Source: a virus
Virus record (IMG/VR): IMGVR_UViG_3300045740_000150
Span: 1 to 46,778 of that record
DNA: 46,778 nucleotides
Reading direction: 5' to 3' (one strand)
Shown: one piece after another, positions 5,509 to 11,467 of the stretch
Layout of the letters: each line of letters starts with the position of its first letter
Position numbering within the stretch: the stretch's first letter is position 1
Position numbers and translations under genes: made by a program
Notes under the pieces: model-generated
Database searches by the model: none
Seen by the model: the letters and a program-made list of their open reading frames with translations, nothing else
What the model was told of the DNA's origin: nothing

Positions 5509-5682
5509 ATGTCAGTTGCATACAGTCAGGCGCAAAAGGTCCGTTATCGTGTAACCCTGGATCTTGAGGTTTTCGCAGACTTCGACCCGCATCAAATGGA
5601 CTGGGACAAACTCTTTAAGTTAGAACCTGCTGAGAAGTGTTCTGCGTATGTTGAGGACCTGAGCACACCCGATTCCTGGTGA
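5509..5682 (+). CDS. Small cyanophage-type protein, 57 aa
   Basis: ATG 5509 follows GGAG with seven bases between, and TGA is at 5680-5682. The product is MSVAYSQAQKVRYRVTLDLE to AYVEDLSTPDSW. It has a strand-rich N-terminus (KVRYRVTLDLEVF) and an acidic end. I recall close relatives as hypothetical proteins in marine cyanophages; the function is unknown. It is the only gene behind the strong promoter at 5453 before another cassette promoter at 5696, so it is probably expressed early and strongly. Confidence 0.7.
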   Translation: MSVAYSQAQKVRYRVTLDLEVFADFDPHQMDWDKLFKLEPAEKCSAYVEDLSTPDSW

Positions 5683-5695
5683 TTCTCAGGGTCTC

Positions 5696-5730
5696 AAAGT
5701 TACTCACCTTGAAAGTGTACCTATAGTGTA
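5696..5730 (+). promoter_or_regulatory. Early-type promoter cassette, copy 6
   Basis: Full cassette with two changes (CTTG in the spacer and GTGTAAGG after the -10). TTACTC is at 5700-5705 and TATAGT at 5722-5727. The ATG lies 17 bases beyond the -10, with AAGGA between. Confidence 0.75.
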
Positions 5731-5744
5731 AGGACACACCACTG

Positions 5745-5975
5745 ATGACCACCACTCTCGAAACTACCTACAACGGTTATGCTAACTACGAGACCTGGAA
5801 CGTTGCTCTATGGATTCAGAATGATGAGGGTCTTTATAACCTTGCTCTGCAGTGTGATGATTACCAAGAGTTCGTAAAAGAGATCGGTGTTGGATACTCT
5901 ACTCCTGATGGTGTTAAGTATGCATCTCCGAAACTTGACATCGAAGAACTCAACGAAGTCATCGCAGATCTCTAA
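5745..5975 (+). CDS. NYETWNVALWI-type small protein, 76 aa
   Basis: Residues 10-29 read NGYANYETWNVALWIQNDEG, the signature of a small protein family found in many phages and cyanobacterial genomes, with no assigned function. Here the motif is complete and the length (76) is typical. The C-terminal half is acidic and helical (LDIEELNEVIADL). ATG 5745 follows promoter copy 6 with a weak AAGGA site about 10 bases before. Family membership is a recollection of the conserved motif. Confidence 0.75.
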   Translation: MTTTLETTYNGYANYETWNVALWIQNDEGLYNLALQCDDYQEFVKEIGVGYSTPDGVKYASPKLDIEELNEVIADL

Positions 5976-6029
5976 GGACCTTATACCTTAAGTCCTGGGC
6001 AAGACTATAAACTACCTACGTTCCAAGAA

Positions 6030-6045
6030 CTAGGACCGATCCTAG
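6030..6045. repeat. Small inverted repeat CTAGGA/TCCTAG
   Basis: CTAGGA (6030-6035), loop CCGA, TCCTAG (6040-6045). It lies in the 133-base gap between two small genes. There is no T-run. It could be an operator or an RNA hairpin in the leader of the next gene. Confidence 0.45.
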
Positions 6046-6108
6046 AATGAGAGGACTAGGGACACTCTCACCAAACACACACAGTTCACAACACTTTTCT
6101 TCGTTATT

Positions 6109-6249
6109 ATGTCTAAGTCCGTGATGCTTTCTCTGCTGGCTCAAGGTAACAACGGCAATGAGATTCTGCAGATCCTCGATACTCTTATCGAAGGCAATCA
6201 GAGTGACGTTGCTTATGCTCAACCGACCGCAGATGTGATCGAGTTCTGA
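6109..6249 (+). CDS. Small cyanophage-type protein, 46 aa
   Basis: ATG 6109 and TGA 6247-6249. The product MSKSVMLSLLAQGNNGNEIL, ending TADVIEF, contains a SLLAQGN-G-EIL-ILD pattern that I associate with short hypothetical proteins of marine cyanomyoviruses. It is helical and acidic with no membrane span. No good SD precedes the ATG (CTTCGTTATT), so translation initiation may rely on an A/U-rich leader. Confidence 0.65.
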   Translation: MSKSVMLSLLAQGNNGNEILQILDTLIEGNQSDVAYAQPTADVIEF

Positions 6250-6259
6250 TACTAACTGT

Positions 6260-6287
6260 GTGCCCCTTGGTTGACACTGGGGGGCAC
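6260..6287. repeat. 7-bp inverted repeat enclosing a promoter -35
   Basis: GTGCCCC (6260-6266) pairs with GGGGCAC (6281-6287). The loop contains TTGACA (6271-6276). No T-run follows, so it is a weak terminator candidate. Confidence 0.5.
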
Positions 6288-6299
6288 TTATGTTAGACT
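6271..6299 (+). promoter_or_regulatory. Possible sigma70-type promoter
   Basis: TTGACA (6271-6276), a 17-base spacer and TAGACT (6294-6299; four of six consensus bases). It points toward the micro-genes at 6459 and 6523 across a 160-base leader that includes a run of nine G (6363-6371) and two hairpins. Confidence 0.5.
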
Positions 6300-6401
6300 C
6301 TTATTCGTTATGCGTATTGGCAGTTCTTAGGGTGTTGCGGTTATGTGCCCTGCGGGCGTTACGGGGGGGGGTATATAAGAATCTGGGTCCTTGTAACCTA
6401 C

Positions 6402-6427
6402 AGAGGTGACAATTCGACCTCTAAATA
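6402..6427 (+). promoter_or_regulatory. Late promoter core TCTAAATA joined to a 6-bp hairpin
   Basis: AGAGGT (6402-6407) pairs with ACCTCT (6417-6422). The right arm runs into TCTAAATA (6420-6427), which fits the cyanophage late promoter core. It lies 32 bases before the ATG at 6459. Confidence 0.5.
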
Positions 6428-6458
6428 TCAATCTAATAAAAAATTCCCGGAGTAAAAA

Positions 6459-6539
6459 ATGGGTGTCAAATGGATTCATTCAAACGGATATTCGAGACCT
6501 GATAAGAGGACTTTAAAGAAAGGTGGCAAGAAGAAATAA
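6459..6539 (+). CDS. Basic micro-peptide, 26 aa
   Basis: ATG 6459, six bases after GGAG (6449-6452), and TAA 6537-6539. The product MGVKWIHSNGYSRPDKRTLK ends in GGKKK: strongly basic, compatible with RNA or DNA binding or a ribosome-associated role. The good SD and the promoter core 32 bases upstream support translation, but the length makes the call uncertain. Its last 17 bases overlap the next gene in another frame, so the two are probably coupled. It resembles the basic 46-aa product at 8183 in composition only. Confidence 0.5.
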   Translation: MGVKWIHSNGYSRPDKRTLKKGGKKK

Positions 6540-6669
6540 GAGACCCTATTGGAACTTCTGGAAGGTTGTCTTTGCGGGTTGGTTAATAAGGTATCCACGG
6601 CAGTGCTTTACGATCTTCGGAGGCACTGTCGGTTTTTTGTTTGTGTTGATATATAATGCTGTGAGATAA
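6523..6669 (+). CDS. Membrane micro-protein with GTG start, 48 aa
   Basis: GTG 6523 lies 12 bases after AGAGGA (6505-6510); the frame ends at TAA 6667-6669. The product reads (M)ARRNKRPYWNFWKVVFAG, then WLIRYPRQCFTIF, then GGTVGFLFVLIYNAVR. A basic aromatic head is followed by one hydrophobic span (about residues 28-45), a layout unlikely by chance. The positive-inside rule would place the N-terminus in the cytoplasm. It overlaps the previous micro-gene by 17 bases. A terminator-like hairpin lies inside the coding part for the membrane span. No family is assigned; the protein-like pattern is my main evidence. Confidence 0.6.
   Translation: MARRNKRPYWNFWKVVFAGWLIRYPRQCFTIFGGTVGFLFVLIYNAVR
6598..6638 (+). 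terminator. Terminator-like hairpin inside a coding frame
   Basis: CGGCAGTGC (6598-6606) pairs with GCACTGTCG (6623-6631) with one G-U, and six T follow at 6633-6638. It lies within the 48-aa membrane gene, so it may act as an attenuator or cut off read-through before the cupin gene. Confidence 0.6.
6652..6657 (+). promoter_or_regulatory. Possible -10 element TATAAT for the cupin gene
   Basis: A perfect TATAAT placed 33 bases before ATG 6691 and just after the hairpin/T-run. No convincing -35 is seen at 16-18 bases upstream (TCGGTT region), so an activator would be needed. Confidence 0.35.
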
Positions 6670-6690
6670 AAAAATCCCGGAAAAAATTTT

Positions 6691-7029
6691 ATGACCACAG
6701 AGTTGCGCCCATGGGGGTTATTTGAGAACTTATTAGAGGAGATTGATTATAAGGTAAAGAGAATTATTATTTCACCAAATCAATCAATATCTCTCCAATA
6801 TCATTTCCATAGGGAAGAGTATTGGATAGTTGTTGAGGGTGATGGAGAATTAACTCATGAGGATACTGTAAGGACCGTAGAGGTGGGTGATAGTGTTTTT
6901 ATTGGTAAGGAGGAGGTTCATCGTCTTAAAGCAGGTAAGAACGGCATTACAGTCATCGAGACACAGATAGGAATATGTGAGGAGGATGATATTATAAGGT
7001 TAGAGGATCATTATGGGAGAGTAGAGTAA
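6691..7029 (+). CDS. Cupin, mannose-6-phosphate isomerase type II-like, 112 aa
   Basis: Matches the C-terminal cupin of bifunctional mannose-phosphate isomerase/GDP-mannose pyrophosphorylase: RPWG (6-9), YKVKRIIISP (20-29), then SLQYHFHREEYWIVVEG (34-50), a GDSVFIG turn (66-72), H77 and the closing EDHYGR (105-110). Metal ligands would be Q36, H38, H40 or E43 and H77. The product is a single cupin without the transferase domain, as often seen in phages. It could isomerise a sugar phosphate or bind a sugar nucleotide. The next gene overlaps its stop, and a glycosyltransferase lies 240 bases downstream, which fits saccharide modification. Confidence 0.85.
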   Translation: MTTELRPWGLFENLLEEIDYKVKRIIISPNQSISLQYHFHREEYWIVVEGDGELTHEDTVRTVEVGDSVFIGKEEVHRLKAGKNGITVIETQIGICEEDDIIRLEDHYGRVE

Positions 7030-7220
7030 TGGAAAAGATTTATCACATTTATGCAAAGGACCGTTGTTTATTTCATTCAATTCGAGAGGATGAGTTTGAG
7101 GTAACTTGGAAGACCTTAAAGAATATGGTAGGTTTGATGCATACGGATTATGAAGTTTCTGATTTATCTTATGAGGAACTTATGGTGAACCGGAAAGTCT
7201 CGTTGGATAGTTCCTATTGA
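7029..7220 (+). CDS. Small cyanophage-type protein, 63 aa
   Basis: ATG 7029 shares its first base with the last base of the cupin stop (TAATG). The product begins MEKIYHIYAKDRCLFHSI, and has EVTWKTLKNMVGLM, DLSYEEL and a final DSSY. This pattern is familiar to me from hypothetical proteins of T4-like cyanophages; the function is unknown. It is acidic with a strand-strand-helix start. The TGA is embedded in the TTGACA of the next promoter, and the glycosyltransferase starts 50 bases downstream. Confidence 0.7.
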   Translation: MEKIYHIYAKDRCLFHSIREDEFEVTWKTLKNMVGLMHTDYEVSDLSYEELMVNRKVSLDSSY

Positions 7221-7246
7221 CAAGAGCATATATAGACTGTTAAAAT
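7217..7246 (+). promoter_or_regulatory. Sigma70-type promoter before the glycosyltransferase
   Basis: TTGACA (7217-7222), an 18-base spacer and TAAAAT (7241-7246). The -35 contains the stop codon of the preceding gene (7218-7220). The ATG at 7270 follows 23 bases after the -10, with GAAGG at 7253-7257. Confidence 0.6.
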
Positions 7247-7269
7247 TGATCTGAAGGTTATTTTTTCTT

Positions 7270-8037
7270 ATGGCAAAAGGATTTACTTTGAAGGCTAATG
7301 CACCGAAACCCAAGGAAGCAGAGTGGGATTACGATGCGATTAAGGAACGAATGAAGGGCAAATCGATTGTCTTTTGTCTTCCTGGTCGTGGGTGCTCATT
7401 TACATTTCTGAAGGCATTTGTACAACTTTGTTTTGATCTGGTGCAAAACAACATGAGTATTCAGATCTCTCAAGACTACTCATCGATGGTTAACTTTGCT
7501 CGTTGTAAAGTACTTGGAGCAAATGTTCTGCGTGGTCCCAAGCAGATTCCTTGGGATGGTAAACTGACTTACGATTATCAACTGTGGATTGATAGTGATA
7601 TTGTATTCAATACTGAAAAGTTCTGGCAACTGTGTGATCTTGCACTGTCTGAAGATGGTGAAGAGAAAGAGATTGTAGCAGGATGGTATGCAACTGAGGA
7701 TGGTCATACGACTTCTGTTGCTCACTGGTTGGAAGAAGATGACTTCCGTAAGAATGGTGGAGTCATGAATCATGAGAACGTAGAAGGTATTTCAAAGCGT
7801 CGTAAACCCTTTACTGTTGATTATACTGGTTTTGGTTGGGTTCTGATTAAGAAGGGTGTATTTGAGAATCTTGAGTATCCCTGGTTTGCTCCTAAGATGC
7901 AAGTCTTTGAATCTGGTGCAGTTCAAGATATGTGTGGTGAAGATGTTTCATTCTGTCTTGATGCGAAAGAAGCAGGATTTGATATCTGGTGTGATCCTCG
8001 TATTCGTGTAGGACATGAAAAAACTCGTGTAATCTAA
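7270..8037 (+). CDS. GT-A-fold glycosyltransferase, 255 aa
   Basis: Residues 30-60 (GKSIVFCLPGRGCSFTFLKA) form the sugar-nucleotide-binding start of a GT-A fold. LWIDSDIVF carries the D-x-D motif at 108-110 that binds the metal and nucleotide sugar. Later come DYTGFGWVLIKK (184-195), the catalytic-site-like GEDVSFC (223-229) and a terminal GH(249)E. This order is typical of small phage and cyanophage glycosyltransferases. The acceptor (phage DNA base, virion protein or host surface glycan) cannot be read from the sequence. It has its own promoter and is followed by two tightly overlapping small genes. Confidence 0.8.
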   Translation: MAKGFTLKANAPKPKEAEWDYDAIKERMKGKSIVFCLPGRGCSFTFLKAFVQLCFDLVQNNMSIQISQDYSSMVNFARCKVLGANVLRGPKQIPWDGKLTYDYQLWIDSDIVFNTEKFWQLCDLALSEDGEEKEIVAGWYATEDGHTTSVAHWLEEDDFRKNGGVMNHENVEGISKRRKPFTVDYTGFGWVLIKKGVFENLEYPWFAPKMQVFESGAVQDMCGEDVSFCLDAKEAGFDIWCDPRIRVGHEKTRVI

Positions 8038-8183
8038 TGGCATTTAATATCTTATACAAAGGACGTAAGATATATCAGGATCTCAGTTATGAAGAATGCA
8101 CTGAGATCCTTGACGAACTTTCCTCTAAGTATTATACTGAAGAGGACTTTGATATTGAACAACTCGAACTGGAGGAAATCTAA
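8037..8183 (+). CDS. Micro-gene, 48 aa, acidic
   Basis: ATG 8037 shares a base with the glycosyltransferase stop (TAATG), and its own TAA shares a base with the next ATG at 8183. The product MAFNILYKGRKIYQDLSYEE ends in EQLELEEI. A strand pair followed by an acidic helix (ILDELSSKYYTEEDF) can be seen. No family is recognised. The double one-base overlaps strongly suggest a translationally coupled trio with the glycosyltransferase. Confidence 0.65.
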   Translation: MAFNILYKGRKIYQDLSYEECTEILDELSSKYYTEEDFDIEQLELEEI

Positions 8184-8323
8184 TGGCTAAAGGTGGATCA
8201 AACAAAACTATTTTTGAACCAGGAGCACCAAAGAAGACACGTCAAGGACGTTCTGCCCGGACCCTGCTCTCACCAACGTCTCGTAACGGTAGAAAGAAAA
8301 GGTATCGGGGACAAGGAAAATAA
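8183..8323 (+). CDS. Basic small protein, 46 aa
   Basis: ATG 8183 and TAA 8321-8323. The product MAKGGSNKTIFEPGAPKKTR is followed by QGRSARTLLSPTSRNGRKKR and ends YRGQGK. It is highly basic, Gly/Ser/Arg-rich and probably disordered when free, resembling ribosomal-protein-like or nucleic-acid-binding tails. A GGAGGAA (8171-8177) lies just before the ATG as SD. I recall similar peptides in cyanomyoviruses. A terminator follows eight bases after the stop. Confidence 0.65.
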   Translation: MAKGGSNKTIFEPGAPKKTRQGRSARTLLSPTSRNGRKKRYRGQGK

Positions 8324-8330
8324 TTTATAG

Positions 8331-8364
8331 AGGGTGCTTAAATAGTAATAAGCACTCTTTTTTT
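8331..8364 (+). terminator. Rho-independent terminator with late-promoter-like loop
   Basis: AGGGTGCTTA (8331-8340) pairs with TAAGCACTCT (8349-8358) with one G-T wobble, and T residues follow to 8364. The loop side contains CTTAAATA (8337-8344), similar to a late promoter core. The next ATG is at 8365, immediately after the T-run. Confidence 0.8.
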
Positions 8365-8892
8365 ATGTTTACTGAAAAAGAACTTTATATCCTTAATTGG
8401 ATAAAAGAAGTATCAAAAGTGAGAGAAGAACTGAATGGATTTGCGATTTGTCCATTTGCATCTCATTCAAAATATAAGATTGTGGAGTGCCCTGCTGAGG
8501 AAATTGTACCAATTGAAGGTTATCAGGTTATAATATACATCGTAGAAGACTACTTTGACTTAGATGCTGTTCAATTTTGGGTTAATTTTCATAACTCAAA
8601 GCACCCTGGATGGAAATTTTTTGAAGACTGTGGTTCATATGACACCTATATTAAGGGTATAAAGACAAATAACGGCAAATATAACTTAATTTTAGTTCAA
8701 CCAACCGATAAGTTGCGAAAATTTAGAGAAAATCTTGCTAGAACCACATACTATGACATGTGGGACGATGATTATTTGCAAGAAATACTCGAAAATGACT
8801 ATGATATTCTTGAAAAACGGGATAGCAACCCCGTAAAAAGTTCTGATTTAACAGATCAGGAGAGCAAAAATGGGGAAACCAGCAGATCGTGA
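8365..8892 (+). CDS. Unrecognised phage protein, 175 aa
   Basis: ATG 8365 follows directly on the terminator T-run, with no SD and no other Met before residue 132, so initiation must be unusual (leaderless or U-rich leader) or the start is a non-ATG codon. The N-terminal 40 residues include LNGFAICPFASHSKY, a motif that recurs in cyanophage hypothetical proteins as far as I recall. The Cys and the aromatic residues suggest a compact alpha/beta domain to about residue 120. An acidic stretch (MWDDDYLQEILENDYD) and a polar, probably disordered tail follow. It overlaps the next gene by 23 bases. Confidence 0.65.
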   Translation: MFTEKELYILNWIKEVSKVREELNGFAICPFASHSKYKIVECPAEEIVPIEGYQVIIYIVEDYFDLDAVQFWVNFHNSKHPGWKFFEDCGSYDTYIKGIKTNNGKYNLILVQPTDKLRKFRENLARTTYYDMWDDDYLQEILENDYDILEKRDSNPVKSSDLTDQESKNGETSRS

Positions 8893-9127
8893 CAAAAATT
8901 ACATGTATGAACTGTGGGGAACCACGCATTTAACCTCAGATTATGGTGTTCTTGACAATATTCAAGAGAAAAAAATGCTGAGAGAGATCAGTAATGATGA
9001 TTTAACTCCAAAAAAACATGATTTTTTCCATCAAAATGAAATTCATCAAAAAATTCGTAATGATGAGGACTATGATGACTGGGAATATGGCACTGAACCT
9101 CTTTATGAATTCAAAAAACCCGAATAA
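8870..9127 (+). CDS. Small acidic protein, 85 aa, unknown function
   Basis: ATG 8870 has an SD (AGGAGAG at 8858-8864) inside the end of the previous gene. The product MGKPADRDKNYMYELWGTTH is charged and aromatic, with EDYDDWEYGTEPLYEF near the end, and is probably flexible. No family is recognised. Its TAA (9125-9127) lies within the late promoter AATAAATA that precedes gene 25, so it marks the border between the accessory block and the late module. Confidence 0.6.
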   Translation: MGKPADRDKNYMYELWGTTHLTSDYGVLDNIQEKKMLREISNDDLTPKKHDFFHQNEIHQKIRNDEDYDDWEYGTEPLYEFKKPE

Positions 9128-9130
9128 ATA
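9123..9130 (+). promoter_or_regulatory. T4-type late promoter (gene 25 operon)
   Basis: AATAAATA, the NATAAATA core used by T4-like cyanophages in place of T4's TATAAATA. It overlaps the stop codon of the preceding gene and lies 21 bases before ATG 9152. It would serve genes 25, 6 and 7. Confidence 0.7.
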
Positions 9131-9151
9131 AGATAGATTTATAATATTTTC

Positions 9152-9553
9152 ATGCCTGTAGAACGGCTAAGTAGAGGTTTCAAAGATATTAGTATGTCAT
9201 TTCAGGTCAATCCCCTGAATAATGACTTGATTTCTATTAAGAATGAAACTGCTATTGCTCGTTCAGTCAGAAATCTCATCTTTACACTTCCAGGAGAAAG
9301 ATTTTTTAACGAAAATCTTGGTTCTAGAGTGTCTCAAACACTTTTTGAGAATATGGATGAGATTTCTGCCTCTGTTATTAAGGATGAAATTACCAATACC
9401 ATCAATAACTACGAACCAAGAGTTGATTTGATCTCTGTTGATGTATCTCCAAATTATGATAATAATGAATTTAACGTAACTATTAATTATTACATTGTTG
9501 GAATTGATGTATTACCCCAACAATTATCATTTGCATTACAGCCAACACGATAA
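9152..9553 (+). CDS. gp25: Baseplate wedge protein gp25
   Basis: Matches the gp25 family (lysozyme-fold-like wedge subunit without lytic activity) that helps join the baseplate wedges and start sheath assembly. Visible family marks: LPGERFF (46-52) and the invariant E-P-R at 88-90 in NNYEPRVDLISV. The length of 133 is close to T4 gp25 (132). The TAA shares a base with the ATG of gene 6 (TAATG), which repeats the usual 25-6 order of cyanomyoviruses. A late promoter lies directly upstream. Confidence 0.95.
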   Translation: MPVERLSRGFKDISMSFQVNPLNNDLISIKNETAIARSVRNLIFTLPGERFFNENLGSRVSQTLFENMDEISASVIKDEITNTINNYEPRVDLISVDVSPNYDNNEFNVTINYYIVGIDVLPQQLSFALQPTR

Positions 9554-11463
9554 TGGCATTAGTAAACTTCACTAACCTAGACTTCGATCAGATAAAAACT
9601 TCGATTAAGGATTACCTTAGATCGAATTCAAATTTTACTGACTATGATTTCGAAGGATCAACTTTATCAACGTTGATAGATGTTTTAGCATATAATACCT
9701 ATATTACTTCATATAATGCTAATATGATTAGCAATGAGGTGTTCATTGACAGTGCAACTTTAAGAGAGAATGTTGTTTCTCTTGCAAGAAATATTGGATA
9801 TGTTCCAAGATCAAAAACATCAGCAAGAGCAAACATCTCTTTCTTTGTTGATACAACAGGATTTACGACAAGACCATTAACTCTTACCCTTAAAAAAGGA
9901 ACTGTTTGTACATCATCAAGTTCTTTTGGTAATCAAAGTTATACCTTTACTGTTCCCGAGGACGTTACTCGTCCAGTTATAAATGGAATAGCACTTTTTG
10001 AGAATATTTCTGTTTATGAGGGAACCTTCTTAGTAAAAACTTTTACAGTTGATTCAAATAACCCTAATCAAAAGTTTATTTTAGATAACTCCGACATTGA
10101 TACTCAATCAATCTCTGTTCTCGTTAGAAACACTCAATCAAGCACAGTAACTCGTAAGTTTACATTATCCTCTAGTTTACTTGATGTAGATTCTACTTCT
10201 AAAGTATTTTTTATTCAAGAGATCGAAGATCAAAGATACGAACTCATTTTTGGTGATGGTGTATTTGGAGTTAAACTTGATAATCAAAATTATATCGAAG
10301 TTTCTTATGTAACAACTACAGGTGAAGTCGCAAATGGTGTTTCATCCTTTACCTTTAATGGAAGAATTATTGATAATAATAACAGAGTAGTTACAACTGG
10401 AATTTCCTTATTAACTACTAACACACAGTCTAGAGGTGGACAAGATATAGAATCTGTAGATTCTATCAAGAAATATGCTCCGAGAATATACGCCTCTCAG
10501 AATAGAGCTGTAACGGCAACAGACTATGAAACTATAATCCCAACAATATATCCAGAGACAGAATCCGTTTCCGTTTTTGGTGGTGAAGATTTAAATCCTC
10601 CAAGATTTGGAAAGGTTTACATTTCCATTAAACCAATAAATGGAACATTTGTTTCTAGTCAAGTAAAAGAAAATATTCGTAACAGTTTAAGAAAATATAG
10701 TGTTGCTGGAATAGTTCCAGAAATTTTAGATCTTAAGTATCTTTATGTCGAATTCAATTCCGCAGTTTATTATAACTCAAACGAAGCTCCTAGTGCAGAC
10801 TATTTGCAGACTATAGTATCAAACAATATAAACCTTTATGCAAATTCTTCTGAACTGAATAAGTACGGGGCAAGGTTTAAGTATAGTAAGTTTCTGAAAT
10901 TGATTGACGATAGTAATAGTGCTATCACTTCAAACATAACAAAAATCATTATGAGAAGGGACATGAGACCCGCATTGAATCAATTTGCTGACTATGAGAT
11001 ATGTTATGGAAATGCGTTTCATGTCAGTAAAATGAGTGGATATAATATTAAGTCTTCTGGATTTACTATTAGTTCAGTGAATGGAACAGTTTATATGTCA
11101 GATATTCCAAATTCTGATGGAAAAACAGGATCTATATTTTTCTTCACTATAACTTCAACAAATACTCCCACAGTCGTGAGAAACAATGTTGGTAGAATTG
11201 ATTATGAAAGAGGTGAAATTATATTAAACCCAGTCAACATTACTTCAACTTCTAAAAATATTGGAGGAGAATCTATTATTCAAATTTCAGTGTCACCAAG
11301 ATCAAATGATGTCATTGGATTACAGGATTTATATTTACAATTAGACGCATCTTCTAGTGTGTTAAATATGGTATCAGATGAAATATCTTCAGGTTCTGAT
11401 ATCTCTGGATCAACATATACGGTAACTTCAAGTTATTCCAACGGAGACCTCGTAAGAATATAA
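9553..11463 (+). CDS. gp6: Baseplate wedge protein gp6
   Basis: gp6 forms the ring that links wedges in the contractile baseplate. The start (LVNFTNLDFDQIKTSIKDYL) and the segment YNTYITSYNANMISNEVFID (about residues 50-70) are the conserved N-terminal gp6/baseplate-J-like region. The middle part carries ATDYETIIPTIYPETESVSV (around 325-344), also typical. The length of 636 compares with 660 in T4. It starts on the last base of gene 25's stop and ends five bases before the gp7-like gene, so the three are one operon. Confidence 0.93.
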   Translation: MALVNFTNLDFDQIKTSIKDYLRSNSNFTDYDFEGSTLSTLIDVLAYNTYITSYNANMISNEVFIDSATLRENVVSLARNIGYVPRSKTSARANISFFVDTTGFTTRPLTLTLKKGTVCTSSSSFGNQSYTFTVPEDVTRPVINGIALFENISVYEGTFLVKTFTVDSNNPNQKFILDNSDIDTQSISVLVRNTQSSTVTRKFTLSSSLLDVDSTSKVFFIQEIEDQRYELIFGDGVFGVKLDNQNYIEVSYVTTTGEVANGVSSFTFNGRIIDNNNRVVTTGISLLTTNTQSRGGQDIESVDSIKKYAPRIYASQNRAVTATDYETIIPTIYPETESVSVFGGEDLNPPRFGKVYISIKPINGTFVSSQVKENIRNSLRKYSVAGIVPEILDLKYLYVEFNSAVYYNSNEAPSADYLQTIVSNNINLYANSSELNKYGARFKYSKFLKLIDDSNSAITSNITKIIMRRDMRPALNQFADYEICYGNAFHVSKMSGYNIKSSGFTISSVNGTVYMSDIPNSDGKTGSIFFFTITSTNTPTVVRNNVGRIDYERGEIILNPVNITSTSKNIGGESIIQISVSPRSNDVIGLQDLYLQLDASSSVLNMVSDEISSGSDISGSTYTVTSSYSNGDLVRI

Positions 11464-11467
11464 CAAA

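Noticed and set aside
5976-6108. Possible tRNA near the segment GTTCCAAGAAC
   Set aside because: The segment resembles a T-arm, but no acceptor stem, D-arm or anticodon arm can be paired at the right distances. No tRNA gene was found anywhere in the window.
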